Source of the DNA: Clostridia bacterium
GTDB lineage: Bacteria; Bacillota; Clostridia; Oscillospirales; Acutalibacteraceae
Length of the DNA: 64,000 nt
Assembly (NCBI GenBank): GCA_017435385.1
Contig: JAFSFB010000023.1
Span: forward strand, 37,246-101,245
Direction of reading: 5' to 3'
Numbering within the stretch: the first letter of the stretch is position 1; each line of letters opens with the position of its first letter. Made by a program: the position numbers and the translations under genes. The notes under the pieces are model-generated. The model saw only the letters and a program-made list of their open reading frames with translations. It did no database searches and was not told the DNA's origin. This document shows, one piece after another, positions 34,092-42,838 of the stretch.

Positions 34092-36440
34092 TTAAAGTTT
34101 TATTTTAACCGTCTTGATTTCCCACGGGCGGAAGGTGAGCTTTCCGTCGGTAACTGTCGAAAGCTCGTTGCCGAGAAGGTCTGTTTCTGCGCTGACCTTG
34201 CCTACCGCCGAACCGAATTTTGCCGTTGCCGCTTCATCGGAATAGTTGCAGAATCTTGCGAGAAGATATCCGTTTTCGGGATAGAGCGTTGTCAGCATAA
34301 CCTCGCCGCTGTCCGCTTCAAGGCTTGCCCAGCCGAATTCCGACATCTCGCCGTTACCCTTTGCAACGCCGATAACCGTCGGCTGATAAGCATATGAATA
34401 AGCCTTTCTGTGAAGCTCGGCATCGGTAAGAGCCGAACCGAACGGAAGAAGAGCAAATTCGTCGTCAAAGATTCCGTCAAGCATCTTCGTTCCGCACATA
34501 TATGAGTTAGCATAAATAAGAGGAACAGACAGACGGTTGCCGTTGACGGCGGAGCCCATGCAGCCTCTGTTCATGACGGCAAAGCCGTTTTTCTCGTCAC
34601 GCAGGGCAATCCAGTAAATGCCGTTGAGCTGAGTCGAATTCTTGAAGGATTCCTCGGGAGAAACCTTTTTATCAATAAGAATAAGATCCTCTTTGTACCA
34701 ATAATCTTCCGTAACTCTGATATCTCCGCTCCAGTCGGAAATCGAATAGGGCAGGTCACGCACCATTCTGCGGCTTTCGTCAAGGCAGAGATTCATGTTT
34801 AGGCAGAGCTTGCTCTCATGCATGTGACCCTCAACGGTCAGCGATTTTTTGAGTCCCATCTTTTCGCCGAGCCTGCCGATATGCTCGCCGTGAATCTCAA
34901 ACTGTGTTTTGCAGTCAATTCTCGGGCTGCTGCCGTTGAATGTCATTTCAAATCGGAAGGGGACAGAGCCGATTTTTCCTTCCTGAACAGCTTTTGCATA
35001 TGTTTCGTCTATCTCAACAGCCCATTTGCCTTCGGATACGCAATCGGTATTTTCAATGCATGCGCTGAAGAGCTCACCGTTTCCGTTGTCAACGATTCTT
35101 CTGCCGCCGATTTCGTCAATATAAGCGATGCCCGAATCGTTAAGCTTCAGCTTGTAGCATGGAGTGGAGAGAATGCCGCTCTCGGAATCCCATGAGAAAT
35201 CATATTTTTCGTTCTTCTCCTCAATGCGCTTTGCAGTGAACGGCGCAAGCTCAACATGAAGCTTTCCTTTTTCGGAATCAACCCATTCGTCAACGGGGAA
35301 GGAGTTTGCGTTGATCGCAATAACGCTGTCTTTTTCGGAAGAAGCAAGCTTTGAAGCGATCGCTTCAAGTGATTTTTCTTTTACATGATCCGATGCCGCA
35401 AGCGAAGCGGGAATGAATCTTCTCGAAAGGTCAAGAAGTCCGCAGATAGTGACATCATGGTGCTGAGCGGCGAGCGCATATTTCCATGCCTCGTCAAGCT
35501 TTTCTCTTTCTTCGTCTGCGCCGAGCATAACCGCAACGGCGTTGAGCTCTTCTGCCTGAACGGCGGAAACCTCGGATTTTCTTACGCCGTTGAATATTTC
35601 GTTGCCGCAGTAGCCCCAGGGCATCTGAACATGGAAATCGTTGTCGGTCGTTGCAAGCTCGTCCTTTGCCTCGCCGTAAAGAGCGGGAATATCTTCAAGA
35701 AGAACATATTCGGCATTGTCCTTGGTTTCGGTATATGCCGTGACTTTTTCGATTTCCTGCGTGAGATCGTCGTATCTTGAGGCAAGAACAGGGGAGTGTT
35801 TCTCAAACATTTCCTCGAAATCCTCAAGAGATATCTTTGTGTCATCGGGCCAGCGGGAAAGGATCCAGTTATCTACCGTTGTGCAGTTGAAGCCTCTGCC
35901 CTGCTTGTCATATGTAGGAACGGCAGGGATCGAGGTGCCGTCTTTTCCTATCCAGTTACCCCATGCGGAATCAAAGGTTCTCGGATAGCCGTAGCCCATA
36001 ACATGCGAGCGGAGGATCGCCGCATCGTAGCCGCAGTTTTTAATGAGCTGGGGAGTCTGATTGTTAAGGGCAAATTCCGAAATGGCATAAACATTCGGGG
36101 TCACGCCGAAAAATTCTTTGTTTGTTCTCACCGAATAGCTGAGCTGACGGGCGTTTGATTCCTCGGAGATAGTCAGCGAAAGCGGCTGACCGTATGTCGT
36201 TGCGCCGAGACCGACTCTGTCGGGATATTTTTTCAGAAGCTCGGAAATCATTTCGATGATTTCGGGATCGCATCTTGAAAACTCATCAAAAGTAAAGGAT
36301 TCATAATCAAGACCGATTTTTAATTTCGGATATTTTTCGAGCCATTCAAATATTTTTTTCAGTCGGGGCTTCACTCTGTCGCCCCAAAGAACATAACCGC
36401 CGTGTTCATAGGTTAAAATATAGAGTTTTTTCTTTTCCAT
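34092..36440 (-). CDS. GH38-like (alpha-mannosidase family) protein with altered metal site
   Basis: The 782-residue protein has the layout of GH38: N-terminal barrel, middle helical bundle and C-terminal beta domains. The segment LAAQHHDVTICG matches the family QHHDAITGT, so the zinc ligand equivalent to His471 of fly Golgi mannosidase II is H328 or H327. NNQTPQLIKNCG matches the region after the nucleophile. However, the usual HxD zinc pair near the N-terminus reads E-H-G (residues 12-14), and the nucleophile Asp aligns with Ser121 followed by Glu122. Activity on mannosides is therefore doubtful. There is no signal peptide. The alignment is by eye and could be off by a residue. It has its own promoter. 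Confidence 0.7.
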   Translation of the reverse strand: MEKKKLYILTYEHGGYVLWGDRVKPRLKKIFEWLEKYPKLKIGLDYESFTFDEFSRCDPEIIEMISELLKKYPDRVGLGATTYGQPLSLTISEESNARQLSYSVRTNKEFFGVTPNVYAISEFALNNQTPQLIKNCGYDAAILRSHVMGYGYPRTFDSAWGNWIGKDGTSIPAVPTYDKQGRGFNCTTVDNWILSRWPDDTKISLEDFEEMFEKHSPVLASRYDDLTQEIEKVTAYTETKDNAEYVLLEDIPALYGEAKDELATTDNDFHVQMPWGYCGNEIFNGVRKSEVSAVQAEELNAVAVMLGADEEREKLDEAWKYALAAQHHDVTICGLLDLSRRFIPASLAASDHVKEKSLEAIASKLASSEKDSVIAINANSFPVDEWVDSEKGKLHVELAPFTAKRIEEKNEKYDFSWDSESGILSTPCYKLKLNDSGIAYIDEIGGRRIVDNGNGELFSACIENTDCVSEGKWAVEIDETYAKAVQEGKIGSVPFRFEMTFNGSSPRIDCKTQFEIHGEHIGRLGEKMGLKKSLTVEGHMHESKLCLNMNLCLDESRRMVRDLPYSISDWSGDIRVTEDYWYKEDLILIDKKVSPEESFKNSTQLNGIYWIALRDEKNGFAVMNRGCMGSAVNGNRLSVPLIYANSYMCGTKMLDGIFDDEFALLPFGSALTDAELHRKAYSYAYQPTVIGVAKGNGEMSEFGWASLEADSGEVMLTTLYPENGYLLARFCNYSDEAATAKFGSAVGKVSAETDLLGNELSTVTDGKLTFRPWEIKTVKIKL

Positions 36441-36473
36441 TATTTTACCTGCCTTTTTATTGGGATATAATTG

Positions 36474-36502
36474 ATTGTATCACACGGCTTTGGGAAATTC
36501 AA
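36474..36502 (-). promoter_or_regulatory. Promoter of the GH38-like gene
   Basis: On the minus strand TTGAAT (36502-36497), 17 bp and TACAAT (36479-36474). It directly abuts the mazF terminator. Confidence 0.72.
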
Positions 36503-36532
36503 CAAAAAACCCGAAACCGTATGATTTCGGGT
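36503..36532 (-). terminator. Intrinsic terminator of mazF
   Basis: An 8-bp stem (ACCCGAAA 36509-36516 / TTTCGGGT 36525-36532) followed by six T on the minus strand, 6 bases after the stop. Confidence 0.9.
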
Positions 36533-36538
36533 GCTTTG

Positions 36539-36889
36539 TTATTCCGCTCCGATCCCAAGACTGACCGAGAGAGCACGGTCAACTCTCAGCATGTCGCTGT
36601 CATCGAGTATTCCCATTTTCTCTCTGAGTCTCTTTTTGTCGAGCGTGCGGACCTGCTCAAGCAGAACGATCGAGTCCTTTGCAAGTCCGCAGCCGTCGGC
36701 GTTGACTCTTATGTGAGTAGGTAGGCTTGTTTTGAAACGCTGGCTTGTTATTGCGGCGGCAATAACCGTCGGGCTGAATTTGTTGCCGACATCGTTCTGT
36801 ACGATAAGAACGGGTCTTGTGCCGCCCTGCTCCGATCCGATGACGGGACTCAGATCGGCATAATAAATCTCTCCCCGTTTAACGGTCAC
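36539..36889 (-). CDS. mazF: MazF/EndoA-type mRNA interferase toxin
   Basis: The family cuts single-stranded mRNA at short ACA- or UACAU-like sites. The sequence matches B. subtilis EndoA closely: VKRGEIYYADLSPVIGSEQG, TRPVLIVQNDVGNKFSPTVI and LLEQVRTLDKKRL, including the catalytic Arg and Thr region. The start GTG 36889 is preferred because GGAG lies about 10 bases upstream and homologs begin with VKRG; GTG 36898 overlaps that ribosome site. This gives 116 residues. No MazE-like antitoxin gene precedes it, although in many Firmicutes one does. It has its own terminator. Confidence 0.92.
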   Translation of the reverse strand: MTVKRGEIYYADLSPVIGSEQGGTRPVLIVQNDVGNKFSPTVIAAAITSQRFKTSLPTHIRVNADGCGLAKDSIVLLEQVRTLDKKRLREKMGILDDSDMLRVDRALSVSLGIGAE

Positions 36890-37081
36890 GAATATCACTC
36901 TCCGTAGATAAGTTTACAGTTCTATTTTGAACAGGTTTTCGGTCAAATAATCGCAGAAATGAATTCGGGGAGCAAAAAATTCATAATCGCCTGTCCGTTT
37001 GCTATCATTATATTCCCGTAACTGATTTGTGTTCTTTGATCTGCAGGCAGAATTTCTCAGGCGGAATTTTGAATAAAGCTG

Positions 37082-37110
37082 TTGACAAGGGAAAAATACT
37101 GTGATAAAAT
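37082..37110 (+). promoter_or_regulatory. Promoter of the T-box/trpB transcript
   Basis: TTGACA (37082-37087), 17 bp and TAAAAT (37105-37110), just before the T-box leader. Confidence 0.85.
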
Positions 37111-37116
37111 TAGCTA

Positions 37117-37390
37117 AACCGTTGAGGCGGGAGTAAAGGTGAAACATGCTTCCACAGAGAGTCCGTGTTGCTGAGAATCGGGCGAAAAACAGTTCATCAA
37201 ATGGGCCGCTGAGGGTGCAGTGAAATGCATTATGCAAAGTATTCTGCAACGTGTTGGCATACGTCAGTTGCCGGGGATATGTCTGTATTCCGCAAAGTGC
37301 GCAGCCTGGGCTGCGAATCAAGGTGGCACCACGGATAAGTTTTTTATTCGTCCTTGACAGAAAAACTGTCGAGGGCGATTTTTTTATTTT
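37117..37390 (+). promoter_or_regulatory. T-box leader (tRNA-Trp-sensing) of trpB
   Basis: The T-box sequence AAGGTGGCACCACGG (37319-37333) that pairs with the tRNA acceptor end is present, and so is the stem I AGAGA/GCTGAGAA region (37156-37177). The likely specifier codon is TGG at 37202-37204 (Trp), placed in the distal stem I strand and consistent with the trpB gene downstream. The antiterminator can fold against the terminator at 37349-37377. Uncharged tRNA-Trp would let transcription continue into trpB. The specifier position is read by eye. This leader and the promoter before it occupy most of the 600-base gap between mazF and trpB. Confidence 0.92.
37349..37385 (+). terminator. Conditional terminator of the T-box leader
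   Basis: A 12-bp stem with two G-T pairs (CGTCCTTGACAG / CTGTCGAGGGCG), AAAAA loop, then a T-run. It would be replaced by the antiterminator when uncharged tRNA binds. Confidence 0.92.
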
Positions 37391-37495
37391 TTAAAAAGAG
37401 GTTACGGCTATGATTTTACTTACAAAACGATGGTGAAGCTTGTATTGATTTTTTGAAAACGAACTTCACAATATCTATTATAAGGAGAAAAAACA

Positions 37496-38719
37496 ATGAA
37501 ACTTAACGGAATTGATTTTGACACATATTTTAACAATTATCCCGATGCGAACGGCTATTTCGGAAAATACGGCGGAGTATTTATTGACGATAAGCTCAAG
37601 GCAGCCATGGCTGAGATTACAGAGGCTTATTATTCGATCTGCCAGTCAAGAAAGTTCATCGCTGAGCTTCGCAGGATCAGAAAGGAATTTCAGGGCAGAC
37701 CGACTCCCGTCACCCATCTTGAAAGACTCTCGGATTCTCTCGGCGGAAAGGTACAGCTTTATGCAAAGCGTGAGGACCTGAATCATTCGGGTGCTCACAA
37801 GCTCAACCATTGCATGGGTGAAGCCCTTCTTGCAAAATATATGGGCAAGAAAAAGGTTATCGCTGAAACGGGCGCAGGTCAGCACGGTGTTGCTCTTGCA
37901 ACCGCAGCGGCTTATTTCGGACTTGAATGCGATATTTATATGGGCTCTGTTGATATCAAAAAGCAGGCTCCCAATGTTGCAAGAATGAAGATTCTCGGCG
38001 CAAATGTTGTTGAGGTAACTCACGGACTCAAGACTCTCAAAGAGGCTGTTGACGCCGCTTTCGATGCATACAGCAAGGAATATAAAGATTCGATCTATTG
38101 CATCGGTTCGGTTCTCGGACCTCATCCCTTCCCGATGATGGTAAGAGATTTCCAGAGCGTTGTCGGCATTGAGGCGAGAGATCAGTTTATCGAAATGACG
38201 GGACATCTTCCCAGCGCAATCGTTGCATGTGTCGGCGGCGGCTCGAATGCGGCAGGTCTTTTCGCAGGCTTCCTCAACGATCCCGTTGATATTTACGGCG
38301 TTGAGCCTCTCGGCAGAGGTCCCAAGCTCGGCGATCACGCCGCAAGCCTTAAATACGGAACCGAAGGCATTATGCACGGCTTTAACAGCATCATGCTCAA
38401 GGATGAAAACGGCGAGCCCGCACCCGTCTATTCGGTTGCAAGCGGACTTGACTATCCCTCATCGGGACCCGAGCACGCATTCCTTCAGGACATCGGCAGA
38501 GTCAAATACGATGTCATTGATGATGCTGAAACTATCGATGCATTCTATAAGCTTTCACGCCTTGAGGGCATTATTCCCGCCATTGAAAGCTCACATGCCG
38601 TTGCCTTCGGCATGAAGCTCGCAAAGACGATGGATCACGGCTCAGTCCTTATCAATCTCTCTGGCAGAGGCGACAAGGATATGGACTATGTAATCGAAAA
38701 CTACGGAATTCCCGAATGA
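37496..38719 (+). CDS. trpB: Tryptophan synthase beta chain (orphan)
   Basis: TrpB condenses indole with L-serine on pyridoxal phosphate. The Schiff-base lysine is K102 in HSGAHKLNH, the phosphate-binding loop is [10 protein letters not shown], and [17 protein letters not shown] is diagnostic of TrpB type 1. The 407-residue length is normal. No trpA or other trp gene is adjacent, so the enzyme may salvage free indole. The tRNA-Trp T-box upstream ties expression to tryptophan supply. AAGGAG precedes the ATG. Confidence 0.97.
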   Translation: MKLNGIDFDTYFNNYPDANGYFGKYGGVFIDDKLKAAMAEITEAYYSICQSRKFIAELRRIRKEFQGRPTPVTHLERLSDSLGGKVQLYAKREDLNHSGAHKLNHCMGEALLAKYMGKKKVIAETGAGQHGVALATAAAYFGLECDIYMGSVDIKKQAPNVARMKILGANVVEVTHGLKTLKEAVDAAFDAYSKEYKDSIYCIGSVLGPHPFPMMVRDFQSVVGIEARDQFIEMTGHLPSAIVACVGGGSNAAGLFAGFLNDPVDIYGVEPLGRGPKLGDHAASLKYGTEGIMHGFNSIMLKDENGEPAPVYSVASGLDYPSSGPEHAFLQDIGRVKYDVIDDAETIDAFYKLSRLEGIIPAIESSHAVAFGMKLAKTMDHGSVLINLSGRGDKDMDYVIENYGIPE

Positions 38720-38727
38720 TTCGGATT

Positions 38728-38857
38728 CCCGTGACGGCGATATGAACGTTTTTTCGTTCTCGGCGTATACCTGATACGCCTTCATCCGAAGAAAACGCCC
38801 ATCTCATCCGCCACAGAAACTCGAACGAAAACCCGTGACGGCGATATGAACGTTTTT
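38728..38857. repeat. Second ~100-bp hairpin repeat, 104-bp period
   Basis: A 26-bp block (CCCGTGACGG..CGTTTTT) occurs at 38728-38753 and again at 38832-38857, 104 bp apart; the second copy is truncated. The full unit shares with the 1204-1435 repeat the order GACGG, GTTTTTTC, CTCGGCGT, ACGC, CGAAGAAAACGCCC, TCATC, AAACTC. The inner stem differs in sequence but is still paired (GGCGTAT / ATACGCC here, GCGTGC / GCACGC there). It lies just after trpB. Confidence 0.8.
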
Positions 38858-38889
38858 GATTTTGCTGTATACACATTGAACAAATAACA

Positions 38890-38920
38890 AACGGCTGTAC
38901 CTCGGTACAGCCGTTATTTT
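38890..38920. terminator. Bidirectional terminator between trpB and the HAD gene
   Basis: An 11-bp perfect stem (AACGGCTGTAC / GTACAGCCGTT) with a CTCG loop is followed by ATTTTTG on the plus strand and by TGTTATTTG on the minus strand. Confidence 0.9.
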
Positions 38921-38925
38921 TGTGC

Positions 38926-39735
38926 TTATGTATTTTTGAGAATATATTCGTTTATCGCATATGCGACTCCGTCATCGTTGTTTGAGGGGAGAACGGCGTC
39001 GGCTTTTTTCTTCAGCGAATCAACGGCGTTGCCCATGGCGAATTTCAGCCCCGAAAATTCAAACATCGGCATGTCATTTTCGCCGTCGCCTATGCAGGCG
39101 ATTTCCTCTCTGCCGATTCCGAGATGCTTTGCAAGCTCCGAGAGAGCGATCCCCTTCGACGCACCTTTTGCAAATATCTCAACATAAATGCTGCTGAATG
39201 CCGATGACAGCTCAGGATATCTGACGAGGATATCTTCGATTCTTTCACGGCTTTTCGGATGAATGAAATAGAGCTGGATTTCTTCAACGGGAACATTTTC
39301 GGCTTTTACATAATCGGAAATGCTTTTTACATTGACAGATTTTTCGGCATCCTTGCCGTAATAAAATCTGCCGATAATTGAAAGAAGCGTTCCCTGAACA
39401 TAATAGTCCTCATTGATATGAGCCGCTGTTCCGAAGCCCTTTCCTGCGCATTCGTCAAGAAGCTCGGATGCCGTGCGGCAGGGGATGCGCAGATCGAAGA
39501 TACGCTTGTTTTCTTTCAGATCAACAACACCGGCACCGTTGGAGGTTATTACATATCTGTAAAAATCTTCTTCCTGCAGTCTGTGCGGCAGACAGGTGAG
39601 ATTTCTTCCCGTTGTCGGAACAACGGTTATTCCGCATTCGGCGGCTTTTTTCAGAGCGGAAACGGTCGCTTCGCTCATTTGACTTTTTGAGTTCAGGCAT
39701 GTGCCGTCCATATCAACGGCGAGAAGCTTTATCAT
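38926..39735 (-). CDS. Cof-type HAD-superfamily phosphatase
   Basis: Motif I is LAVDMDGTCLNS at the N-terminus, motif II is PTTGRN, and motif IV is IGDGENDMPMFEFSGLKFAMGNA, with the C2B cap domain between. Such enzymes dephosphorylate sugar phosphates or cofactors; the substrate cannot be told. ATG 39735 (MIKLLAVDMDG) has GGGGTG 7 bases upstream and gives 269 residues; a longer open frame upstream lacks support. Confidence 0.92.
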   Translation of the reverse strand: MIKLLAVDMDGTCLNSKSQMSEATVSALKKAAECGITVVPTTGRNLTCLPHRLQEEDFYRYVITSNGAGVVDLKENKRIFDLRIPCRTASELLDECAGKGFGTAAHINEDYYVQGTLLSIIGRFYYGKDAEKSVNVKSISDYVKAENVPVEEIQLYFIHPKSRERIEDILVRYPELSSAFSSIYVEIFAKGASKGIALSELAKHLGIGREEIACIGDGENDMPMFEFSGLKFAMGNAVDSLKKKADAVLPSNNDDGVAYAINEYILKNT

Positions 39736-39807
39736 TTTTGTCACCCCACGGACATTTTTACCTTTATATAATAACATCTTTTTTGTCTTGTTTCAATAGT
39801 GTGTCAG

Positions 39808-39836
39808 TTGACAGCCTTTTAATTTGAGGTTATAAT
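39808..39836 (+). promoter_or_regulatory. Consensus promoter of the phosphoesterase gene
   Basis: TTGACA (39808-39813), 17 bp and TATAAT (39831-39836), 29 bases ahead of the ATG. Confidence 0.92.
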
Positions 39837-39865
39837 CAAATCATAAACTGTCAGGAGGGAATATC

Positions 39866-40933
39866 ATGGCAACAGTTAAACTCGTATTATCTTTTTTTCT
39901 TGCGTTCGCTCAGGTTCTTTCGCCCGTGGCGGCATGGGTCGTGAATCTCGGTGAGAGCAGATTTTTCACGGAATGGTCGGTAACCGACGAATTTACGGCG
40001 GATTACTGCGCTGAAATTGCAAAGGATCCCGACGAGGATTTTGTTATCCTCAATCTTGCCGATGTTCAGCTTAAAGATGATGTTCTTTATGACGAAACAG
40101 GCGAAAAATCGGCTGAGCAGATCGACAGACTCGTCAGAGAAATTCAGCCCGATATGATTACTCTTACGGGCGACAATGCATGGGGAACGATGGCATATAT
40201 CGAGCTTATAAAGCAGGTTGATTCTTACGGCATTCCCTGGGCTCCCGTAATGGGAAATCATGACGGACAGTGCCTGATAAGCGAATTCTGGGCGGCATAT
40301 CTTCTTTATAAAGCCGAAAACTGCCTTTTTGAATTCGGACCCGAGGATATGGGCTACGGCAACTATATCATAAACATCACCGAAAACGGCAAAATCATCC
40401 ACACCTTGTTTATGATGGATACCCATAACAATGCTGAATATACTCTTGAAGACGGTTCGGTTATCGGCGGATATGACCATCTCTGGGATAATCAGATCGA
40501 ATGGTATAAGTGGGCGGTCAACGGAATCTCAGATGTTGCGGGCAAGACGGTGGAAAGCACGGTCATCATGCATATTCCCGTATGCGAATACAAGGATGCG
40601 TGGAAAAAGTTCTACGGCAGCGAAGCAACAGGCGTTCTTGCTTCCGGACTCGCTCCCGAAGCTCAGGGCGTTTGCGGAGAGAGCGTTTGCAGCGCACCCG
40701 TAAACAACGGATTCTTCTCTGTCTGCAAGGAGCTCGGCAGCACAAAGAATATGCTTGTCGGCCATGACCATGCAAACGATTTTCAGATTATCTATGAGGG
40801 CATCAGACTCAACTATGCACTCAAAACGGGCTACGGAAGCTACTATACCGAAGGGCTTACGGGCGGAACAACGATAACGGTAAGCTCCGACGGTGCGGCT
40901 TATGCCGAGCATCATCATATCGACAATCTTTGA
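39866..40933 (+). CDS. Exported calcineurin-like metallophosphoesterase
   Basis: A 355-residue protein with an N-terminal signal or anchor (LVLSFFLAFAQVLSPVAAW). Metal-site motifs run in order: NLADVQ, TLTGDNAW, MGNHDGQ and VGHDHANDF. The first motif has Asp without the usual DxH. Exported members hydrolyse phosphodiesters or nucleotides for phosphate scavenging; here the substrate is unknown. AGGAGG precedes the ATG. It is monocistronic with a consensus promoter and terminator. Confidence 0.9.
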   Translation: MATVKLVLSFFLAFAQVLSPVAAWVVNLGESRFFTEWSVTDEFTADYCAEIAKDPDEDFVILNLADVQLKDDVLYDETGEKSAEQIDRLVREIQPDMITLTGDNAWGTMAYIELIKQVDSYGIPWAPVMGNHDGQCLISEFWAAYLLYKAENCLFEFGPEDMGYGNYIINITENGKIIHTLFMMDTHNNAEYTLEDGSVIGGYDHLWDNQIEWYKWAVNGISDVAGKTVESTVIMHIPVCEYKDAWKKFYGSEATGVLASGLAPEAQGVCGESVCSAPVNNGFFSVCKELGSTKNMLVGHDHANDFQIIYEGIRLNYALKTGYGSYYTEGLTGGTTITVSSDGAAYAEHHHIDNL

Positions 40934-40941
40934 TAAAAAAC

Positions 40942-40980
40942 AAAGCAGGAAGCTGAAAAACTTCCTGCTTTCATTTTTTT
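40942..40980. terminator. Terminator between phosphoesterase and ACP genes
   Basis: A perfect 11-bp stem (AAAGCAGGAAG / CTTCCTGCTTT) with an 8-base loop, then CATTTTTTT on the plus strand; on the minus strand a T-run (TTTTTTATC) also follows. Confidence 0.9.
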
Positions 40981-40982
40981 GA

Positions 40983-41207
40983 TTATTTTGCCGAGCTTTC
41001 GATGAAAGCGGCAAGCTTTCCGACCGTGTCACATTCTCTGAAATCATCGGCTGTCAGAGCAACACCGAATTCTTCATGAATTTCATCGCTCAGACATACA
41101 AGGTCAAACGACGACATGCAAAGTCCGTTTTTGATGCCGGTGTCAGCAGTTATTGCTTCGTCGGGATCAACATAGTTAAGAATAATATCAACAAGCTTTT
41201 CAAACAT
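40983..41207 (-). CDS. Acyl carrier protein-like protein
   Basis: A 74-residue, acidic four-helix protein. The phosphopantetheine site is read as Ser33 in MSSFDLV, where most ACPs have DSL. The helix II sequence DLVCLSDEIHEEFGV and the C-terminal TVGKLAAFIE match ACPs. Downstream of, and probably co-transcribed with, the acyl ligase (35 bases apart), so the ligase likely loads an acyl group on this carrier or on CoA. It is not in a fatty acid synthesis cluster. AAGGTGA precedes the ATG. Confidence 0.85.
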   Translation of the reverse strand: MFEKLVDIILNYVDPDEAITADTGIKNGLCMSSFDLVCLSDEIHEEFGVALTADDFRECDTVGKLAAFIESSAK

Positions 41208-41242
41208 TATATTTCACCTTGTCCTCTCTGTTTTATACAAAA

Positions 41243-42838
41243 TCAGTATGTAACTGCTTTTCTTTTGATCTTGCCGGTCGTTGTTTTCGGGAAGGGGGTT
41301 TCTCTGATCTTCAGAGAAGCGATCTCTCTTTCGACCTTTTCGCCCTTGTTGGCTTCCTTGATCTTTTCTTTCAGGTATGCTTCGATATCCTCAATTCCGA
41401 GTGCCGCCGCAAAATCGGTGTCGGGGAAAATCTCGGCAACTATGCGGTCATTTTCGGCGCTGACGATGATTTCTTTGATAACCTTTTCATCAGCGAACTT
41501 TTTTTCGATCTCCTCAGGGGAAATGTTTTCGCCGTTAGAGAGAATAATGAGGTTTTTGCTTCTGCCGATAACATAAAGGTGGCTTCCGTCGGGACTGAAT
41601 CTTCCGAGGTCACCCGTTCTGAGATAGCCGTCTTCGGTGAAAACCTCTGCGGTCGCTTCGGGCTTCTTATAGTAACCCATCATTACGGATGCACCTTTGA
41701 CTTGAATTTCGCCGTCAACGATTCTGACATCGCAGATGCTCTTGATGATCTTGCCGCTTGAATCCTTGCAGAAATCGGAGAAATCCGCAGTTGTGATCTT
41801 GGGGCTCGTTTCGGTCATACCGTAGCCCTGACGGAGCATGATTCCGTATTTTTCATATTCCGCAACAAGACCGGGTCCGAGATATGCGCCGCCGACGGCG
41901 ATCCAGCGGATATTTTTGCCGAAGACCTTTTCGGCAACCTCTCTGGGTCTGAGATCGGGGAATCTTTTATGAAGAATGTTGACTTTTCTGATGAGCGTTT
42001 CGCATATCATGGGAACGAGCCTCATCGTTGTCGGCTGGAAAACGGCAAGGTTTTTGCCGATGTTTGCGATTTCGCCGTTGAGGCAGACGGTCAGACCGTC
42101 AAGCAGCGGCTTGAAATAGTCGCAGGAGAAGCAGAAAATATGATGCATGGGAAGAACGGAAAGATAAACATCATCGTCTGCAAGCTCGATTTCGGGATAG
42201 GTGACATTGGCGATAAGGTTTTCTGACGAAAGCATAACGCCTTTTCTGACGCCCGTTGTTCCCGAGGTGTAAATAATTGCGGCACAAGCCTTGGGGTCGA
42301 GCTCGATTTCGGAAAGCTGAGCATATTCGGAATCGGAGCCGAATCTTTTATAGATATCGTCAAACCATGCGGCGTCGCCCATGTTGACAACAACCTTGAG
42401 CTTGTCATACTGTTCGACGATTTTTTTAGCGGTTTCTTCATATGCGCTCTCGTAGAAAATTGCGGTAACATCGCCGTCTTCAAAAAGCATGACAGCTTCT
42501 TCGGCGGAGGTGTTGGGTGCAAGAGGAACGAAAACATTTCCGCTCACGAGAGTGCCCGTCAGAGCGGTGATATATTCATATGTTGTTTTGCCGATAACGG
42601 CTATGTGCATTCTCTCAGGGCAGATCGAACGGATGTATCTGCAGAGAGCGAGGCTGTTTTCTCTGAGTGTAACGAAGCTCTTTTCGATGATCTCATCGCC
42701 GCTCAGATATTTGATGAAAGCCTTGTCGCCGAATCTTTCGGCGCTGCTGTCGATCAGATCTCTGACTGTATGGATCGAAGCGTAAACTTCGTTGATTTCA
42801 AAAATATTTTTCAAAAGATTGTCCTTCGTTTCTTTCAT
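41243..42838 (-). CDS. AMP-dependent acyl ligase (acyl-CoA/acyl-ACP synthetase family)
   Basis: Adenylate-forming enzyme of 531 residues. Core motifs are YTSGTTGVRKGVMLS (P-loop, A3), QGYGMTETSP (A5), YLRTGDLGRF (A7) and the catalytic Lys in TTGKIKRKA (A10). It activates a carboxylic acid, probably a fatty acid, with ATP and passes it to a thiol. The partner thiol is probably the ACP encoded next. The ribosome site is weak (ACGGGG, 9 bases before ATG). The substrate is unknown. Confidence 0.92.
   Translation of the reverse strand: MKETKDNLLKNIFEINEVYASIHTVRDLIDSSAERFGDKAFIKYLSGDEIIEKSFVTLRENSLALCRYIRSICPERMHIAVIGKTTYEYITALTGTLVSGNVFVPLAPNTSAEEAVMLFEDGDVTAIFYESAYEETAKKIVEQYDKLKVVVNMGDAAWFDDIYKRFGSDSEYAQLSEIELDPKACAAIIYTSGTTGVRKGVMLSSENLIANVTYPEIELADDDVYLSVLPMHHIFCFSCDYFKPLLDGLTVCLNGEIANIGKNLAVFQPTTMRLVPMICETLIRKVNILHKRFPDLRPREVAEKVFGKNIRWIAVGGAYLGPGLVAEYEKYGIMLRQGYGMTETSPKITTADFSDFCKDSSGKIIKSICDVRIVDGEIQVKGASVMMGYYKKPEATAEVFTEDGYLRTGDLGRFSPDGSHLYVIGRSKNLIILSNGENISPEEIEKKFADEKVIKEIIVSAENDRIVAEIFPDTDFAAALGIEDIEAYLKEKIKEANKGEKVEREIASLKIRETPFPKTTTGKIKRKAVTY

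Noticed and set aside
36914..37321. Minus-strand ORF of 135 codons upstream of trpB
   Set aside because: It lies over the T-box leader and has no ribosome site or recognisable domain.
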